From positions 7,502,001 to 7,566,000 of the forward strand of contig NZ_CP107799.1 in assembly GCF_041431135.1 (NCBI RefSeq): a DNA stretch of 64,000 nucleotides, given 5' to 3'. This stretch comes from Streptomyces sp. NBC_00554. Lineage in GTDB: Bacteria; Actinomycetota; Actinomycetes; Streptomycetales; Streptomycetaceae. Below the pieces are notes generated by a model. That model did no database searches, was not told the DNA's origin, and saw only the letters and a program-made list of their open reading frames with translations. The translations under genes and the position numbers were made by a program. Every line of letters begins with the position of its first letter. The first letter of the stretch is position 1. Shown here piece after piece: positions 25,317 through 33,738 of the stretch.

Positions 25317-26534
25317 GTGGACCGCTGCATCGTCCTGGTGGACGCCGGGTATCTGCTCGGGGCTGCTGCCAGCCTTCTCGCCGGGGACTCCTCCCGTTCC
25401 CGGATCACCGTCGACCACGCCGCTCTCATCCAGGGCCTGCGCGAACGCGCCGAATCCGATACGGAACGGCCGCTGTTGCGCATCTACTGGTTCGACGGCG
25501 CCCCCGACCGCGTGCCGCAGCCGGAGCACCGCAGACTGCGCGTGATGCCACGTGTCACGGTGCGGCTGGGTGCCCTGACCCGTAGCGACGGGCGGTGGGC
25601 GCAGAAGGGCGTCGACGCCGCCATGCACGCCGAGCTGACCGAGCTGGCCCGCAACCGGGCCTGCTCCGACATTGTCCTGGTGACCGGCGACGGCGATCTG
25701 CTGCCGGGCATGATGGCGGCCAAGGAGCACGGGGTCGCCGTACACCTGTGGGCCGTGCAGGCGGCCGACGGGGACTACAACCAGTCCGAGGACCTGGTGG
25801 CCGAGGCCGACGAGCGCCGCGTGCTCGACCGGACCTGGATCACCAAGGCCGTACGCGCCAAGGAGCTCGGCGGGATCTGCGCGCCGCAGCCCGCGCCGCG
25901 CCCCGAGATCGCCGCTATCCTCTCCGCGCCGCTGCCTGAGTCGGCGCATGCCGCCGCGGCCGAGCGGTCGGCGGCGGAGGCGGAGCACGGCCCGGCGGCC
26001 GAGTCGCCGAACGGCACCGAGGAGCGGGTGCCCGCGCCCAAGGGCGTACCCACCCCGAAGGACCTGGCCGCGCTGCGCGGGCCCGGCACGCAGCCCGCCC
26101 AGCATCCCGCGAGCGCGACCCTGCGCTGGTCCTCCGACAAGGGCTGGGTCGAACGCCCCGGGGGCGCCGCGGAGTCTGCGGAGGCCGCCTCGCTGCCCAC
26201 GCTCGCCCAGCTCACCTCCGCCGAGCAGCGCTGGGCCGACCGCGAGGAGGACATCACCACGGTCGGCGGTGATCCCTACGAGGTGGGGCAGGTCTTCGCG
26301 CGCCGCTGGATGGAGCGGCTCACCGACCAGAGCCATCTGCAGAAGCTGTCCGCGATGTATCCCCGCGTTCCGCACCGGGTGGACGGCGAACTGCTGCGCT
26401 ACGCGGCCCGCTTCGGGCTGCTCACGCACAAGGACGACCAGATCGACGAGCACGACCGGTACGCGATCCGGGCGGGGTTCTGGCGCGAGATCGACGTGCG
26501 TACGGCGGCGGAACACGCGCCCGTGGGGGAGTGA
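25317..26534 (+). CDS. NYN-domain (PIN-like) putative RNase
   Basis: 405 residues. The N-terminal 165 residues form an NYN/LabA-like PIN domain with the conserved acidic residues in CIVLVDAGYLLGAA, KGVDAAMHAEL and LVTGDGDLLPGMMAAKEHG. These Asp residues coordinate the metal in PIN nucleases. A Glu/Ala/Pro-rich linker (about 205-265) and a C-terminal helical domain (SAEQRWADREEDITTVGG, VPHRVDGELLRYAARFG) follow; the latter may bind RNA. GTG 25317 is eight bases after AGAGGG; a GTG at 25308 would overlap that site. Target RNA is unknown. The upstream 224-base gap contains no other convincing gene. Confidence 0.85.
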   Translation: MDRCIVLVDAGYLLGAAASLLAGDSSRSRITVDHAALIQGLRERAESDTERPLLRIYWFDGAPDRVPQPEHRRLRVMPRVTVRLGALTRSDGRWAQKGVDAAMHAELTELARNRACSDIVLVTGDGDLLPGMMAAKEHGVAVHLWAVQAADGDYNQSEDLVAEADERRVLDRTWITKAVRAKELGGICAPQPAPRPEIAAILSAPLPESAHAAAAERSAAEAEHGPAAESPNGTEERVPAPKGVPTPKDLAALRGPGTQPAQHPASATLRWSSDKGWVERPGGAAESAEAASLPTLAQLTSAEQRWADREEDITTVGGDPYEVGQVFARRWMERLTDQSHLQKLSAMYPRVPHRVDGELLRYAARFGLLTHKDDQIDEHDRYAIRAGFWREIDVRTAAEHAPVGE

Positions 26535-26586
26535 GCCGAGGCCCCGAGCGCATAACGGGGCATCGGACCCCGTAGTCTCGTTCATC

Positions 26587-27612
26587 GTGAGTACGCGCAC
26601 GGCAGGGGCAGTCCGCAACGGGCACAGGGGTGATGTCGTGTGCTTGGTGCGCGGTCTCACCAAGACCTACCCGGCCGCGCGCGGACGACGCGGCACTCCC
26701 GGTACGCCGGAGGTGCGGGCCAACGACGGGGTACGCCTCGACGTCCGGCGCGGTGAGATCTTCGGGCTGCTCGGGCCGAACGGCGCCGGCAAGACGACCC
26801 TCGTACGGCAGCTGACCGGGCTGCTGCGTCCCGACAGCGGCAGCGTGGAGATCCTCGGGCACGACATCGTGCGCCACCCCGAGCGGGCGGCGCGGCTCCT
26901 CGCGTACCTCGGGCAGGAGTCCACCGCCCTCGACGAGCTGACCGTGTCGCTCGCCGCGGAGACGACCGCGCGCCTTCGCGGGCTCGAGCTGCGTGCGGCG
27001 CGGGCCGAGCGGGACGCCGTACTCGACGAGCTCGGCCTCACCTCGATCGCCTCCCGACCCCTGAAGAAGCTCTCCGGCGGACAGCGGCGCCTCGCCTGCC
27101 TCGCCACCGCGCTCGTGGGGGAGCGGCCGCTGCTCGTCCTCGACGAACCGACCACCGGCATGGACCCCGTCGCCCGCCGAGCCGTCTGGGCCGCCGTCGA
27201 CCGGCGGCGGGCCGAGCACGACACGACCGTCCTGCTGGTCACCCACAACGTCATCGAGGCCGAGACCGTCCTCGACCGGGTCGCCGTCCTCGACCGGGGC
27301 CGGGTCATCGCCTGCGACACCCCGGCCGGGCTGAAGGAGCAGGTCGCGGGCGCGGTACGGGTCGAACTGGTCTGGCGTGAGCGTGCCCCGCTCGATGTTC
27401 CCGAGGTCGCCGCGCTGCGCGAGCACGCCGTCGAGTCCGGGCGGCGCTGGACCCTGCGGCTCGCCCCCGAGGAGGCCCGCGCGGTCGTCGCCACGGTCAC
27501 CGGAGGCGCCGCCTTCGCCGCCCTGGACGACTTCACGCTGGCCACGCCGAGCCTGGAGGACGTGTATCTGGCGCTCGGCGGCGACACCACGCAAGGGTTG
27601 GTGAAGGCTTGA
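26587..27612 (+). CDS. ABC transporter ATP-binding protein (exporter type)
   Basis: 341 residues. One nucleotide-binding domain has Walker A GPNGAGKTT, a Q-loop in YLGQEST, signature LSGGQRRLA, Walker B LLVLDEPTTGMD and the switch His in LLVTHN. The C-terminal 80 residues are the extension typical of DrrA/CcmA-like drug or polymer exporters. It pairs with the permease that begins 125 bases downstream. The start is the first GTG after the preceding gene; GTGs at 26629 and 26638 are alternatives. Substrate unknown. Confidence 0.9.
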   Translation: MSTRTAGAVRNGHRGDVVCLVRGLTKTYPAARGRRGTPGTPEVRANDGVRLDVRRGEIFGLLGPNGAGKTTLVRQLTGLLRPDSGSVEILGHDIVRHPERAARLLAYLGQESTALDELTVSLAAETTARLRGLELRAARAERDAVLDELGLTSIASRPLKKLSGGQRRLACLATALVGERPLLVLDEPTTGMDPVARRAVWAAVDRRRAEHDTTVLLVTHNVIEAETVLDRVAVLDRGRVIACDTPAGLKEQVAGAVRVELVWRERAPLDVPEVAALREHAVESGRRWTLRLAPEEARAVVATVTGGAAFAALDDFTLATPSLEDVYLALGGDTTQGLVKA

Positions 27613-27736
27613 GGGTCTTGAGTGTGCGGGGCGCGGGATCCGTACGGGAGTCTGTACAGGAGCTCGCATGGACGGGGCGGAGCTTCGTGGGCCTCGAGAA
27701 CAGGACTGCTGCCGGAGTGAAGAGGAGCAGCTCGAC

Positions 27737-28558
27737 GTGAGTGTCGTACCCGCTGAGGTGCTGCCGGGCAGTGCGCTGCCCGTGGCCGAGGACGTCTGCG
27801 ATGCCGCGGAACTGGGGCCTCGTGCGCGGCTGTGGCCGTCGCTGGCCGCCGTGTACCGGGCGCAGCTGTCCCGGGCGCGCGTCGCGCGGATCCCGCTGCT
27901 GTTCGTGGCCACCTTCCAGTCCATCGGGATCATGATCCTGATGCGGGGAGTGGTGGACGGCGGCGGTGAGGCGCAGGCCGTGGTGGCGGGGTCGTCGGTG
28001 CTCGTCGTGGCCTTCGTCGCCCTCAATCTTCTGGCCCAGTACTTCGGACAGCTGCGCGCGAGCGGCGGGCTCGACCACTACGCGACGCTGCCCGTGCCAC
28101 CGGCCGCCGTCGTGCTCGGCGCCGCGGGCGCGTACGCCTCCTTCACCGTGCCCGGGACCATCGCCACCGCCGTCTGCGGCTGCCTGCTCTTCGGGCTGCC
28201 GATGGCCAACCTGTGGGTGCTCGTCCTGGTGATCCCGCTCTCGGGCGCCGCGCTCGCCGGGCTCGGGGCGGCCTTCGGGCTGCTCGCGTCGCGACCCGAA
28301 CTCGCCACGCTCCTTGGGCAGTTGGGGATGTCGGCGGCGTTGCTGCTTGGGGTGCTGCCGGCGGACCGGTTGCCGACGGTCGTGCAGTACGGGCGGGATC
28401 TGCTGCCCTCGACGTACGGGGTCGACGCTCTCGCGCGGAGCTTCGACGCGCATCCCGACTGGGCCCTCGTCCTCGGTGACCTCGGCGTCTGCGCGGGTGT
28501 CGGGGTGGCCTCGCTGGCCCTCGCGACCTGGGCGTACCGCCGGGCGGCCGTCCGGTGA
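27737..28558 (+). CDS. ABC-2 type transporter permease
   Basis: 273 residues with six predicted membrane helices (for example RIPLLFVATFQSIGIMIL, VVAGSSVLVVAFVALNLL, VPGTIATAVCGCLLFGLP and VLVLVIPLSGAALAGLGAA). This is the ABC-2 permease pattern. GTG 27737 is chosen because GAGGAG lies nine bases upstream. Together with the upstream ATPase it forms an export system of unknown cargo. Confidence 0.85.
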   Translation: MSVVPAEVLPGSALPVAEDVCDAAELGPRARLWPSLAAVYRAQLSRARVARIPLLFVATFQSIGIMILMRGVVDGGGEAQAVVAGSSVLVVAFVALNLLAQYFGQLRASGGLDHYATLPVPPAAVVLGAAGAYASFTVPGTIATAVCGCLLFGLPMANLWVLVLVIPLSGAALAGLGAAFGLLASRPELATLLGQLGMSAALLLGVLPADRLPTVVQYGRDLLPSTYGVDALARSFDAHPDWALVLGDLGVCAGVGVASLALATWAYRRAAVR

Positions 28559-28592
28559 CGCGGCTGACAGGCGGGCCTGGCACGATGTCAGG

Positions 28593-29249
28593 GTGACCGC
28601 TCCGCTGACTCCGCCTCCGCCGCCGCATCATCAGCCCTCGCACGACCCCTGGCAGGTTCCGCCTGCCAATGGTGTGGTGGAGGCCGCCGGATATGAACAG
28701 GACGGCCCCGGGATGAAGACCGAAGTGCGCGAGGCCGCCGTGATCGCGGTGGCCGTGGCGCTCGGCGGGGTGCTGCTCGGGGTGCTGTGGTGGTGGCTGG
28801 CACCTTCGGTGCCGCTGATCGCGGACGACACCGCGGTGTACCTCAAGGACACCGAGGGGGAGCAGGCCATCGGGGTCGACGGAACGTTCACTCTGCTGGC
28901 GCTGGCGTTCGGTGCGGTGAGTGCGTTGGCCGTGTTCCTGTGGCGGCGGCGCGGGGGTGTTCCGCTGGTCGTCGCTCTCGCGGTCGGCGGGGTGCTCGGG
29001 TCGCTGCTCGCGTGGCGGATCGGGATCTGGCTCGGGCCCACCCAGGACGTGGTCGCGCACGCCAAGGAAGTGGGCAAGGACGTCATCTTCTCCGCGCCGT
29101 TGAAGCTGGGTGCGAAGGGGGCGATGCTGGCGTGGTCCCTGTCGGCCCTTGTGGTGCACCTCGGGCTGACCGCGCTGTTCGGGCCGCGGGATCCTGATCC
29201 GTATCTGAGCCCGTACGAGGCTGCGCCGCCGGTGCCTCCGGCGGGGTGA
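28593..29249 (+). CDS. DUF2567 membrane protein
   Basis: 218 residues. A Pro/His-rich N-terminus (LTPPPPPHHQPSHD) precedes four hydrophobic segments (AAVIAVAVALGGVLLGVLWW; FTLLALAFGAVSALAVFLW; VALAVGGVLGSLLAWRIG; AMLAWSLSALVVHLGLTA) and a Pro-rich C-terminus. The arrangement matches the actinobacterial DUF2567 family, whose function is unknown. It starts 34 bases after the permease stop and may be cotranscribed with the ABC genes. Confidence 0.75.
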   Translation: MTAPLTPPPPPHHQPSHDPWQVPPANGVVEAAGYEQDGPGMKTEVREAAVIAVAVALGGVLLGVLWWWLAPSVPLIADDTAVYLKDTEGEQAIGVDGTFTLLALAFGAVSALAVFLWRRRGGVPLVVALAVGGVLGSLLAWRIGIWLGPTQDVVAHAKEVGKDVIFSAPLKLGAKGAMLAWSLSALVVHLGLTALFGPRDPDPYLSPYEAAPPVPPAG

Positions 29250-29278
29250 CCGGCAGGTGGGGGGTGGGGGTGGGTTTT

Positions 29279-29384
29279 TCGCCCCCTCCGCCCCTACCCG
29301 TCCCTTGTTCCCGGGGCTCCGCCCCAGACCCCGCTCCTCAAACGCCGGAGGGGCTGAAAATCAAACGCCGGAGGGGCTGAAAAT
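29279..29384. repeat. Second copy of the GC-rich interspersed intergenic element
   Basis: This copy shares its head (CCCCCTCCGCCCCTACCCG), a central GGGGC/GCCCC hairpin and the tail CAAACGCCGGAGGGGCTGA with the element at 5131-5349. Here the tail is duplicated with a 23-base period (29338 and 29361). It fills the gap between convergent DUF2567 and the 24-aa bL37-like gene and may act as a terminator. Confidence 0.75.
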
Positions 29385-29386
29385 CT

Positions 29387-29461
29387 TCACGCCGGCCGGT
29401 GGCCGTGGTTGGAGCGGCCCTTCCTGATGCGCCATTTGCGTTTTCTTGTTTTCTTCGACAT
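29387..29461 (-). CDS. 24-aa bL37-like ribosomal protein
   Basis: The 24-codon frame reads MSKKTRKRKWRIR then KGRSNHGHRPA. The pattern M(S/A)K-RKR-R-K-NHG-RP, the size and the extreme basicity resemble bL37, a tiny actinobacterial 50S protein found in mycobacterial ribosome structures. Half of the residues are Lys or Arg. An AAGGG sits very close to the ATG (about two bases), so the translation signal is weak. The gene ends inside the tail of the interspersed repeat. The assignment rests on my memory of the family pattern; other tiny basic ribosomal proteins are the alternative. Confidence 0.65.
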   Translation of the reverse strand: MSKKTRKRKWRIRKGRSNHGHRPA

Positions 29462-29502
29462 GCCCTTCGTGCTTAGCCGAGGACGGGGTGTTCGTCGAGG
29501 GG

Positions 29503-30003
29503 TCACGCACGGCCGATGGGGGCGGCGACCGCTTCCGTGAGATCGGTCAGGTCGGAGGGGGAGAGCTCCACCTCCAGGCCGCGGCGGCCCGCCGAGACGC
29601 AGATCGTGGTGTGGGCGGCGGCCGAGGCGTCGAGGACCGTGGGGAGCTTCTTGCGCTGGCCGAGGGGGGAGATGCCGCCGCGGACGTACCCCGTGGTGCG
29701 CTCGGCCGCCGCCGGGTCCGCCATCGAGGCACGCTTGCCGCCGACCGCCGTGGCCAGCGCCTTCAGGTCGAGGGAGCCGGCCACCGGGACGACCGCGACG
29801 ACGAGGGCGCCGTCGACGTCCGCCACCAGCGTCTTGAAGACACGGTCGGGGGAGACGCCCATCGCCTCGGCGGCCTCCTCGCCGTACGAGGGGTGCGCGG
29901 GGTCGTGTTCGTAGGCGTGGACCGTGTACGGGACACCCGCCGCCGTCAGAGCCACGGTCGCCGGGGTGCCCCCGGCCTGCTGCTTCTTCGACTTCTTCGC
30001 CAA
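29503..30003 (-). CDS. ybaK: YbaK/EbsC-type aminoacyl-tRNA deacylase (Cys-tRNA-Pro deacylase)
   Basis: 166 residues. The YbaK fold is recognisable from YEHDPAHPSYGEEAAEAMG, RVFKTLVADVDGALVVAVVP and the catalytic/structural YVRGGISPLGQRKKLPTV block. Members hydrolyse Cys-tRNA-Pro mischarged by ProRS. The start is a TTG (giving M/L-AKKSKKQQ), chosen because the Lys-rich N-terminus fits the family and no ATG or GTG lies nearby. It is the last gene of a minus-strand trio, 17 bases after the LON-domain gene. Confidence 0.92.
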   Translation of the reverse strand: MAKKSKKQQAGGTPATVALTAAGVPYTVHAYEHDPAHPSYGEEAAEAMGVSPDRVFKTLVADVDGALVVAVVPVAGSLDLKALATAVGGKRASMADPAAAERTTGYVRGGISPLGQRKKLPTVLDASAAAHTTICVSAGRRGLEVELSPSDLTDLTEAVAAPIGRA

Positions 30004-30020
30004 GGTGCCGATGCCTTACG

Positions 30021-30761
30021 TCAGTTGAGACTCGTCGGGCCGCGCGTCAGGTCCGACGCCGGCAACGACGGCAGATTACGGATGATCGCGGTCTCCGCGC
30101 GCAGGAGTTTCAGCTCCTCGCGCAGGCGGGCGGCGGTGTCCGGGGTCCCCAGCAGCCGCTGCTTCGCCGGGATGTCCAGCATGACGGCGGCGGCCACCAG
30201 GTAGGAGACCACGGCCGGCTCGTCCGGAAGGTCGGCGCCGGTGGTCAGGGAGCGCTCGCGGGCGCCCGCCAGACGCTTCTGGTACTGGCGGAAGGCCCGC
30301 AGGACGCCCTCGGCGAGCGCGCCGGCCTCCTCGCCCGGGTCCTCGGGCAGCTCCTCCAGCTCGGCCGTGAGGAACGCGCCGGAGGTGTCGACCGAGACCA
30401 GCCGCACGCGTGTCGTCCCCGTCGCAAGCACCTCGAAGCTGCCGTCGGGGCGCTCCCGGATGGTCGCCGCGTCCGCGATGCAGCCCACCTCGTGGAAGGC
30501 CTTGGCCGGGTCGTCGCCGAAGCCGGCGGCGGGCCCGCGCTCGGGCACCGCCGTCTGGTCCGGCATGCCGGGGGCGGTGGGCGCGACCTCGTGGCCGTCG
30601 CGGATGGCGACGACGGCGAACCGGCGCGGTTCGTCCTCGGGGGTCTTCAGCAGATCGCGCATCATGGCGCGGTAGCGCTCCTCGAAAATGTTCAGAGGAA
30701 GCACGAGCCCCGGGAACAGAACCGAGTTCAGGGGGAAGAGCGGGAGCCGGACGGTGGTCAC
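30021..30761 (-). CDS. LON N-terminal (substrate-binding) domain protein
   Basis: 246 residues composed only of the LON/PUA-like domain (RLPLFPLNSVLFPGLVLPL, NIFEERYRAMMRDLL, GSFEVLATGTTRVRL) and a helical C-terminus. There is no AAA+ or protease domain, so it is a stand-alone LON-domain protein like Lon-related PUA proteins. It may act in substrate or nucleic-acid recognition; function unknown. The GTG start lies 11 bases after the stop of the upstream gene, indicating an operon. Confidence 0.88.
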   Translation of the reverse strand: MTTVRLPLFPLNSVLFPGLVLPLNIFEERYRAMMRDLLKTPEDEPRRFAVVAIRDGHEVAPTAPGMPDQTAVPERGPAAGFGDDPAKAFHEVGCIADAATIRERPDGSFEVLATGTTRVRLVSVDTSGAFLTAELEELPEDPGEEAGALAEGVLRAFRQYQKRLAGARERSLTTGADLPDEPAVVSYLVAAAVMLDIPAKQRLLGTPDTAARLREELKLLRAETAIIRNLPSLPASDLTRGPTSLN

Positions 30762-30772
30762 GACGGGAAAGC

Positions 30773-31804
30773 CTAATGGTCTCCGGAGCGGGCGCGTCCG
30801 CTGTGCTCACTCCGTGGATGCAGGGGCATGCCCGCGGCGACCTCCAGACGGACGCCGTCGCGCAGTTCCAGGAACTGGCCGAGGGGATCGTCGGAGACCC
30901 GGTCCCAGGGGAACGACGTCGCGTACGGGCCGATCAGGCGCAGCTGCTCCAGGGCGTCCTCCCAGCGTTCCAGCCTGACCAGGACGTACGCCAGGAGGTT
31001 GCGGACCTCCGCGGGCCACGAGTCCCCGGCGGCGTACGTCGCCGAGACCGCGATCGCGAGGTCGGCCGCAGCATCGAGGCGCTCGCGGAGCACCAGCGCC
31101 CCGCCGCCCTCGGTCAGGTAGGCGAAGGCGGCGCGCACCGGCAGCGCCTGCACCAGGGAGCCGGGCAGCGCGTCCTGCGCGGCCCGCTCGGCGAAGTCGA
31201 AGCACTCGCGGTGCGAGCCGTACCAGGCGGCCGACAGATACCGCAGGGCGGCCACATGGCAGCCGTAGTGGTGCGGGGAACGGCGTACGGCCTCGCCCCA
31301 CAGCTGCTCGAACTCGGTGTGCCCGGCGTTCGTGCCGCGGGCCTGGTCGAGCGCGATCCGCCAGGGCACCGGGTCACGCGGATCGCCCTCCGCCGCGGCG
31401 GAGATCAGCGGGCCGACCTCGCGCAGCAGCTCGACGCGGGCCGGGGACTCCCAGCCCCGGGACACCGCCAACTCGGCCTTGACCAGCAGGGCGTCCGGGT
31501 CGTGCGGGGAGGCGTCCTGCCATGCCCGGAGCCAGTCGTCGCGGGAGCGCGCGAAGGTGGCGAGTCGCATCGCGTACCGGTCGCGGTCCTCCCACTCGGC
31601 GGCCTCACGGGTGGTGGTGAGCAGCTTGGCCGCGGGGGTGTACTCGCCGCGGCCGGCCGCGACGAGGACGGGACCGAGCCGTTCGTCCGGGGCGTCGAGC
31701 AGCACCTCGTCGTCGGCGGGCAGTCCGGCGGCGAGGCCTGAAGCGTTCCGGGCCATCCGGGCGGTGCGGATGAACGCGCGCAGCAGTGCCATGGTGGAGA
31801 CCAT
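30773..31804 (-). CDS. Uncharacterised helical (TPR-like) protein
   Basis: 343 residues, no recognised family. It is rich in Ala, Leu, Arg and Glu with repeated helix pairs (DPDALLVKAELAVSRG, HHYGCHVAALRYLSAAWYG, LLAYVLVRLERWEDALEQL), suggesting an alpha-solenoid scaffold. The motif RSPHHYGCHVA is notable. There is no signal peptide. It opens a minus-strand operon with the LON-domain and YbaK genes. An ATG at 31792 (MALLRAF) is an alternative start. Confidence 0.7.
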   Translation of the reverse strand: MVSTMALLRAFIRTARMARNASGLAAGLPADDEVLLDAPDERLGPVLVAAGRGEYTPAAKLLTTTREAAEWEDRDRYAMRLATFARSRDDWLRAWQDASPHDPDALLVKAELAVSRGWESPARVELLREVGPLISAAAEGDPRDPVPWRIALDQARGTNAGHTEFEQLWGEAVRRSPHHYGCHVAALRYLSAAWYGSHRECFDFAERAAQDALPGSLVQALPVRAAFAYLTEGGGALVLRERLDAAADLAIAVSATYAAGDSWPAEVRNLLAYVLVRLERWEDALEQLRLIGPYATSFPWDRVSDDPLGQFLELRDGVRLEVAAGMPLHPRSEHSGRARSGDH

Positions 31805-31976
31805 TGAAAACCGCAGGTCGGAGCTGTACCAGGGGGGCGCTGTGAAGCTTTCGTAACCGTCAATAGGTTGTATGGAAGATAGTCAAGGGCGAGTAAAAGG
31901 TGACTGATGTTCTACTGGTGATTTCCTGTCATGAGCCTGTCGGCCGGTGAGCCCGCAGCCGCAGGTCAGCCGTGCG

Positions 31977-33557
31977 TCAGCCGCGCCGCAGCAGCCGTGT
32001 CGCCCCCGCCGCCACCGTCGTCGCCAGGATCCAGCCAAGGAGGATCACCACCGCGGACAGCCACTGCCAGCCGCCGCGCAGCTGCCAGAAACCCACCTGG
32101 CCGAGGTCGATCACCGGCAGCAGGAGGTCCAGGGCGAACAGGGAGGAGTTCCACGGCGGATGCTCGCCGCTCTTCATCGGCGGGTGGCTGGCGTGCGAGA
32201 ACGCGATCGAGGTCGCCGCCCACAGCACCGCCATCCACAGGGCGGCCCGCCCGGGCCGGTACCCGTAGGCGACCGTCCAGTCCTGCGCGTACCCCCAGAG
32301 CTTGGCGGCGAGCGGCAGCGTCTCGCGGCGGCGGCGCTGCTTGGCGAGCAGCACCTCGCGCGCGTCCTCGTCCTCGCCGGAGTTGCGCAGCACGGCGGCC
32401 AGGCGTTCGTACGGCTCCGGGTTGTACTCGGCGGTCGCCGCCGCCACCCACTCCAGGCGCCGGGTCAGCGGGAACGCGCCCTGCGGCACGAGGTTCTCGT
32501 AGCCGAAGCCGCCCATGTGGAGGCCGCCGGGCCCCGGCCAGCTGGCCGCCCGGTCGACCAGGTTGACCACCTTCGCGCCCGACAGCACCACCTTGCCGCG
32601 CTCGGGTCTCTCCCCGAGGAAACGCAGCTCGGGCGTCTGGACCCGGCGCAGCGACAGCTCCTGGTCGTCGTCGAAGAGGAAGCGCGCCCGCTCCAGGTCG
32701 AGTGCGTCCCCGAACCGCCCGTCGTCAAGACGGATCCCGCCCTGGCACTCGAACCGCTGCACCACCGTGCCGCGCGCCGGGGTGGTCCCGCTGGTCAGGA
32801 TGGGATTGCCGACGCCCGCGGGGGTCATGTACAGCGTGCGGTTGACGGTCAGCTGGGGGGCGTTCAGCGCGAGGCGCGTGTACGGGTTGCTCAGCTTGCT
32901 GCCGCGCAGGCTGAGCGAGACGCCGACGCTGGCGCCGCGCAGGCTCAGCTCACCGTGCGACTCCAGCATCTCGGCCTGCAGGTCCTGCCCCACGGTCATG
33001 CCGTCGCCGGTGATCGAACGCCCGCGCCGGTCGCGGTAGACCACCGCCTGGTTGAGCAGCAGATCGGTGCCGATGTGCGCGTCGGTGAGGCGTACCCCGT
33101 TGTGGAAGCGGCAGCGCGGCAGATGCAGGTCGCCCTCGGTGTGCAGGCGGGCCGCCTCCAGACGGGGCACCGAGCAGTCGACCAGCCGCACGGTCTGGAA
33201 CCGGGCCTCCGGTAACAGGATCTCCTTCTCGAACCGGCACCCCTTCAGCTCGACGTACGGCACCACGGTGCCGCCCGCGAGATCGAGCACGTCGGTGATC
33301 TGCACGCCGGTCAGCTTCAGGGAGGCCACCCGGCCCTGGAGCGCGGGCGGCCCGTCGAGCAGCAGCCACGCCACGATCCGGGCCCGCACACTGCGCTCGG
33401 GACCCCAGGGATGGCCGCCGTGCGGATCGTCGGCGGTCGTGTCCCCGCTGCGCAGGTCGTACACGCTGCCGTTGCGGAAGGACTGCCACATTCCGGCCTC
33501 GGCGGCGGTCAGCTCGTCCGGCAGGTCCCCATTACGGATGCCGGCACCCTCACTCAC
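31977..33557 (-). CDS. Membrane-anchored beta-helix-like protein of unknown function
   Basis: 526 residues. Residues about 60-360 are made of regularly spaced short strands with Leu/Ile/Val and Gly (LKLTGVQITDVLDLAGG, VELKGCRFEKEILLPEARF, LRGASVGVSLSLRGSKL), resembling a right-handed beta-helix or pentapeptide-like solenoid. Two C-terminal membrane helices follow (AALWMAVLWAATSIAFSH and WLSAVVILLGWILATTVA). The GTG start has GGAAGGG upstream. Divergent from hisD. Function unknown. Confidence 0.7.
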   Translation of the reverse strand: MSEGAGIRNGDLPDELTAAEAGMWQSFRNGSVYDLRSGDTTADDPHGGHPWGPERSVRARIVAWLLLDGPPALQGRVASLKLTGVQITDVLDLAGGTVVPYVELKGCRFEKEILLPEARFQTVRLVDCSVPRLEAARLHTEGDLHLPRCRFHNGVRLTDAHIGTDLLLNQAVVYRDRRGRSITGDGMTVGQDLQAEMLESHGELSLRGASVGVSLSLRGSKLSNPYTRLALNAPQLTVNRTLYMTPAGVGNPILTSGTTPARGTVVQRFECQGGIRLDDGRFGDALDLERARFLFDDDQELSLRRVQTPELRFLGERPERGKVVLSGAKVVNLVDRAASWPGPGGLHMGGFGYENLVPQGAFPLTRRLEWVAAATAEYNPEPYERLAAVLRNSGEDEDAREVLLAKQRRRRETLPLAAKLWGYAQDWTVAYGYRPGRAALWMAVLWAATSIAFSHASHPPMKSGEHPPWNSSLFALDLLLPVIDLGQVGFWQLRGGWQWLSAVVILLGWILATTVAAGATRLLRRG

Positions 33558-33677
33558 GGTTTTTCCCTTCCTCCCCAGCTACAGGCGTCCTCCCCAGCTA
33601 CTCGCGGGTTTCGGACAACCGTTCAATGCCCGCTGGGTGACGCCCCGAACGCTAACGGTGAAGCTGATCTTCCGGGG

Positions 33678-33720
33678 CCTGTATCAGCCATTGATACAGG
33701 CGTCCGGCGCCTTATCGCCG
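33678..33720 (+). promoter_or_regulatory. Putative his operon promoter/operator with 9-bp inverted repeat
   Basis: The perfect inverted repeat CCTGTATCA/TGATACAGG (33678-33686 and 33692-33700) lies about 40-60 bases before the hisD GTG. Its right arm overlaps a possible -35 (TTGATA, 33691-33696). A plausible -10 (TTATCG, about 33712) follows at short spacing (15 bases). A repressor bound here would block initiation. The regulator is unidentified. Confidence 0.55.
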
Positions 33721-33738
33721 TCTGAGAGAATTGGGCAC

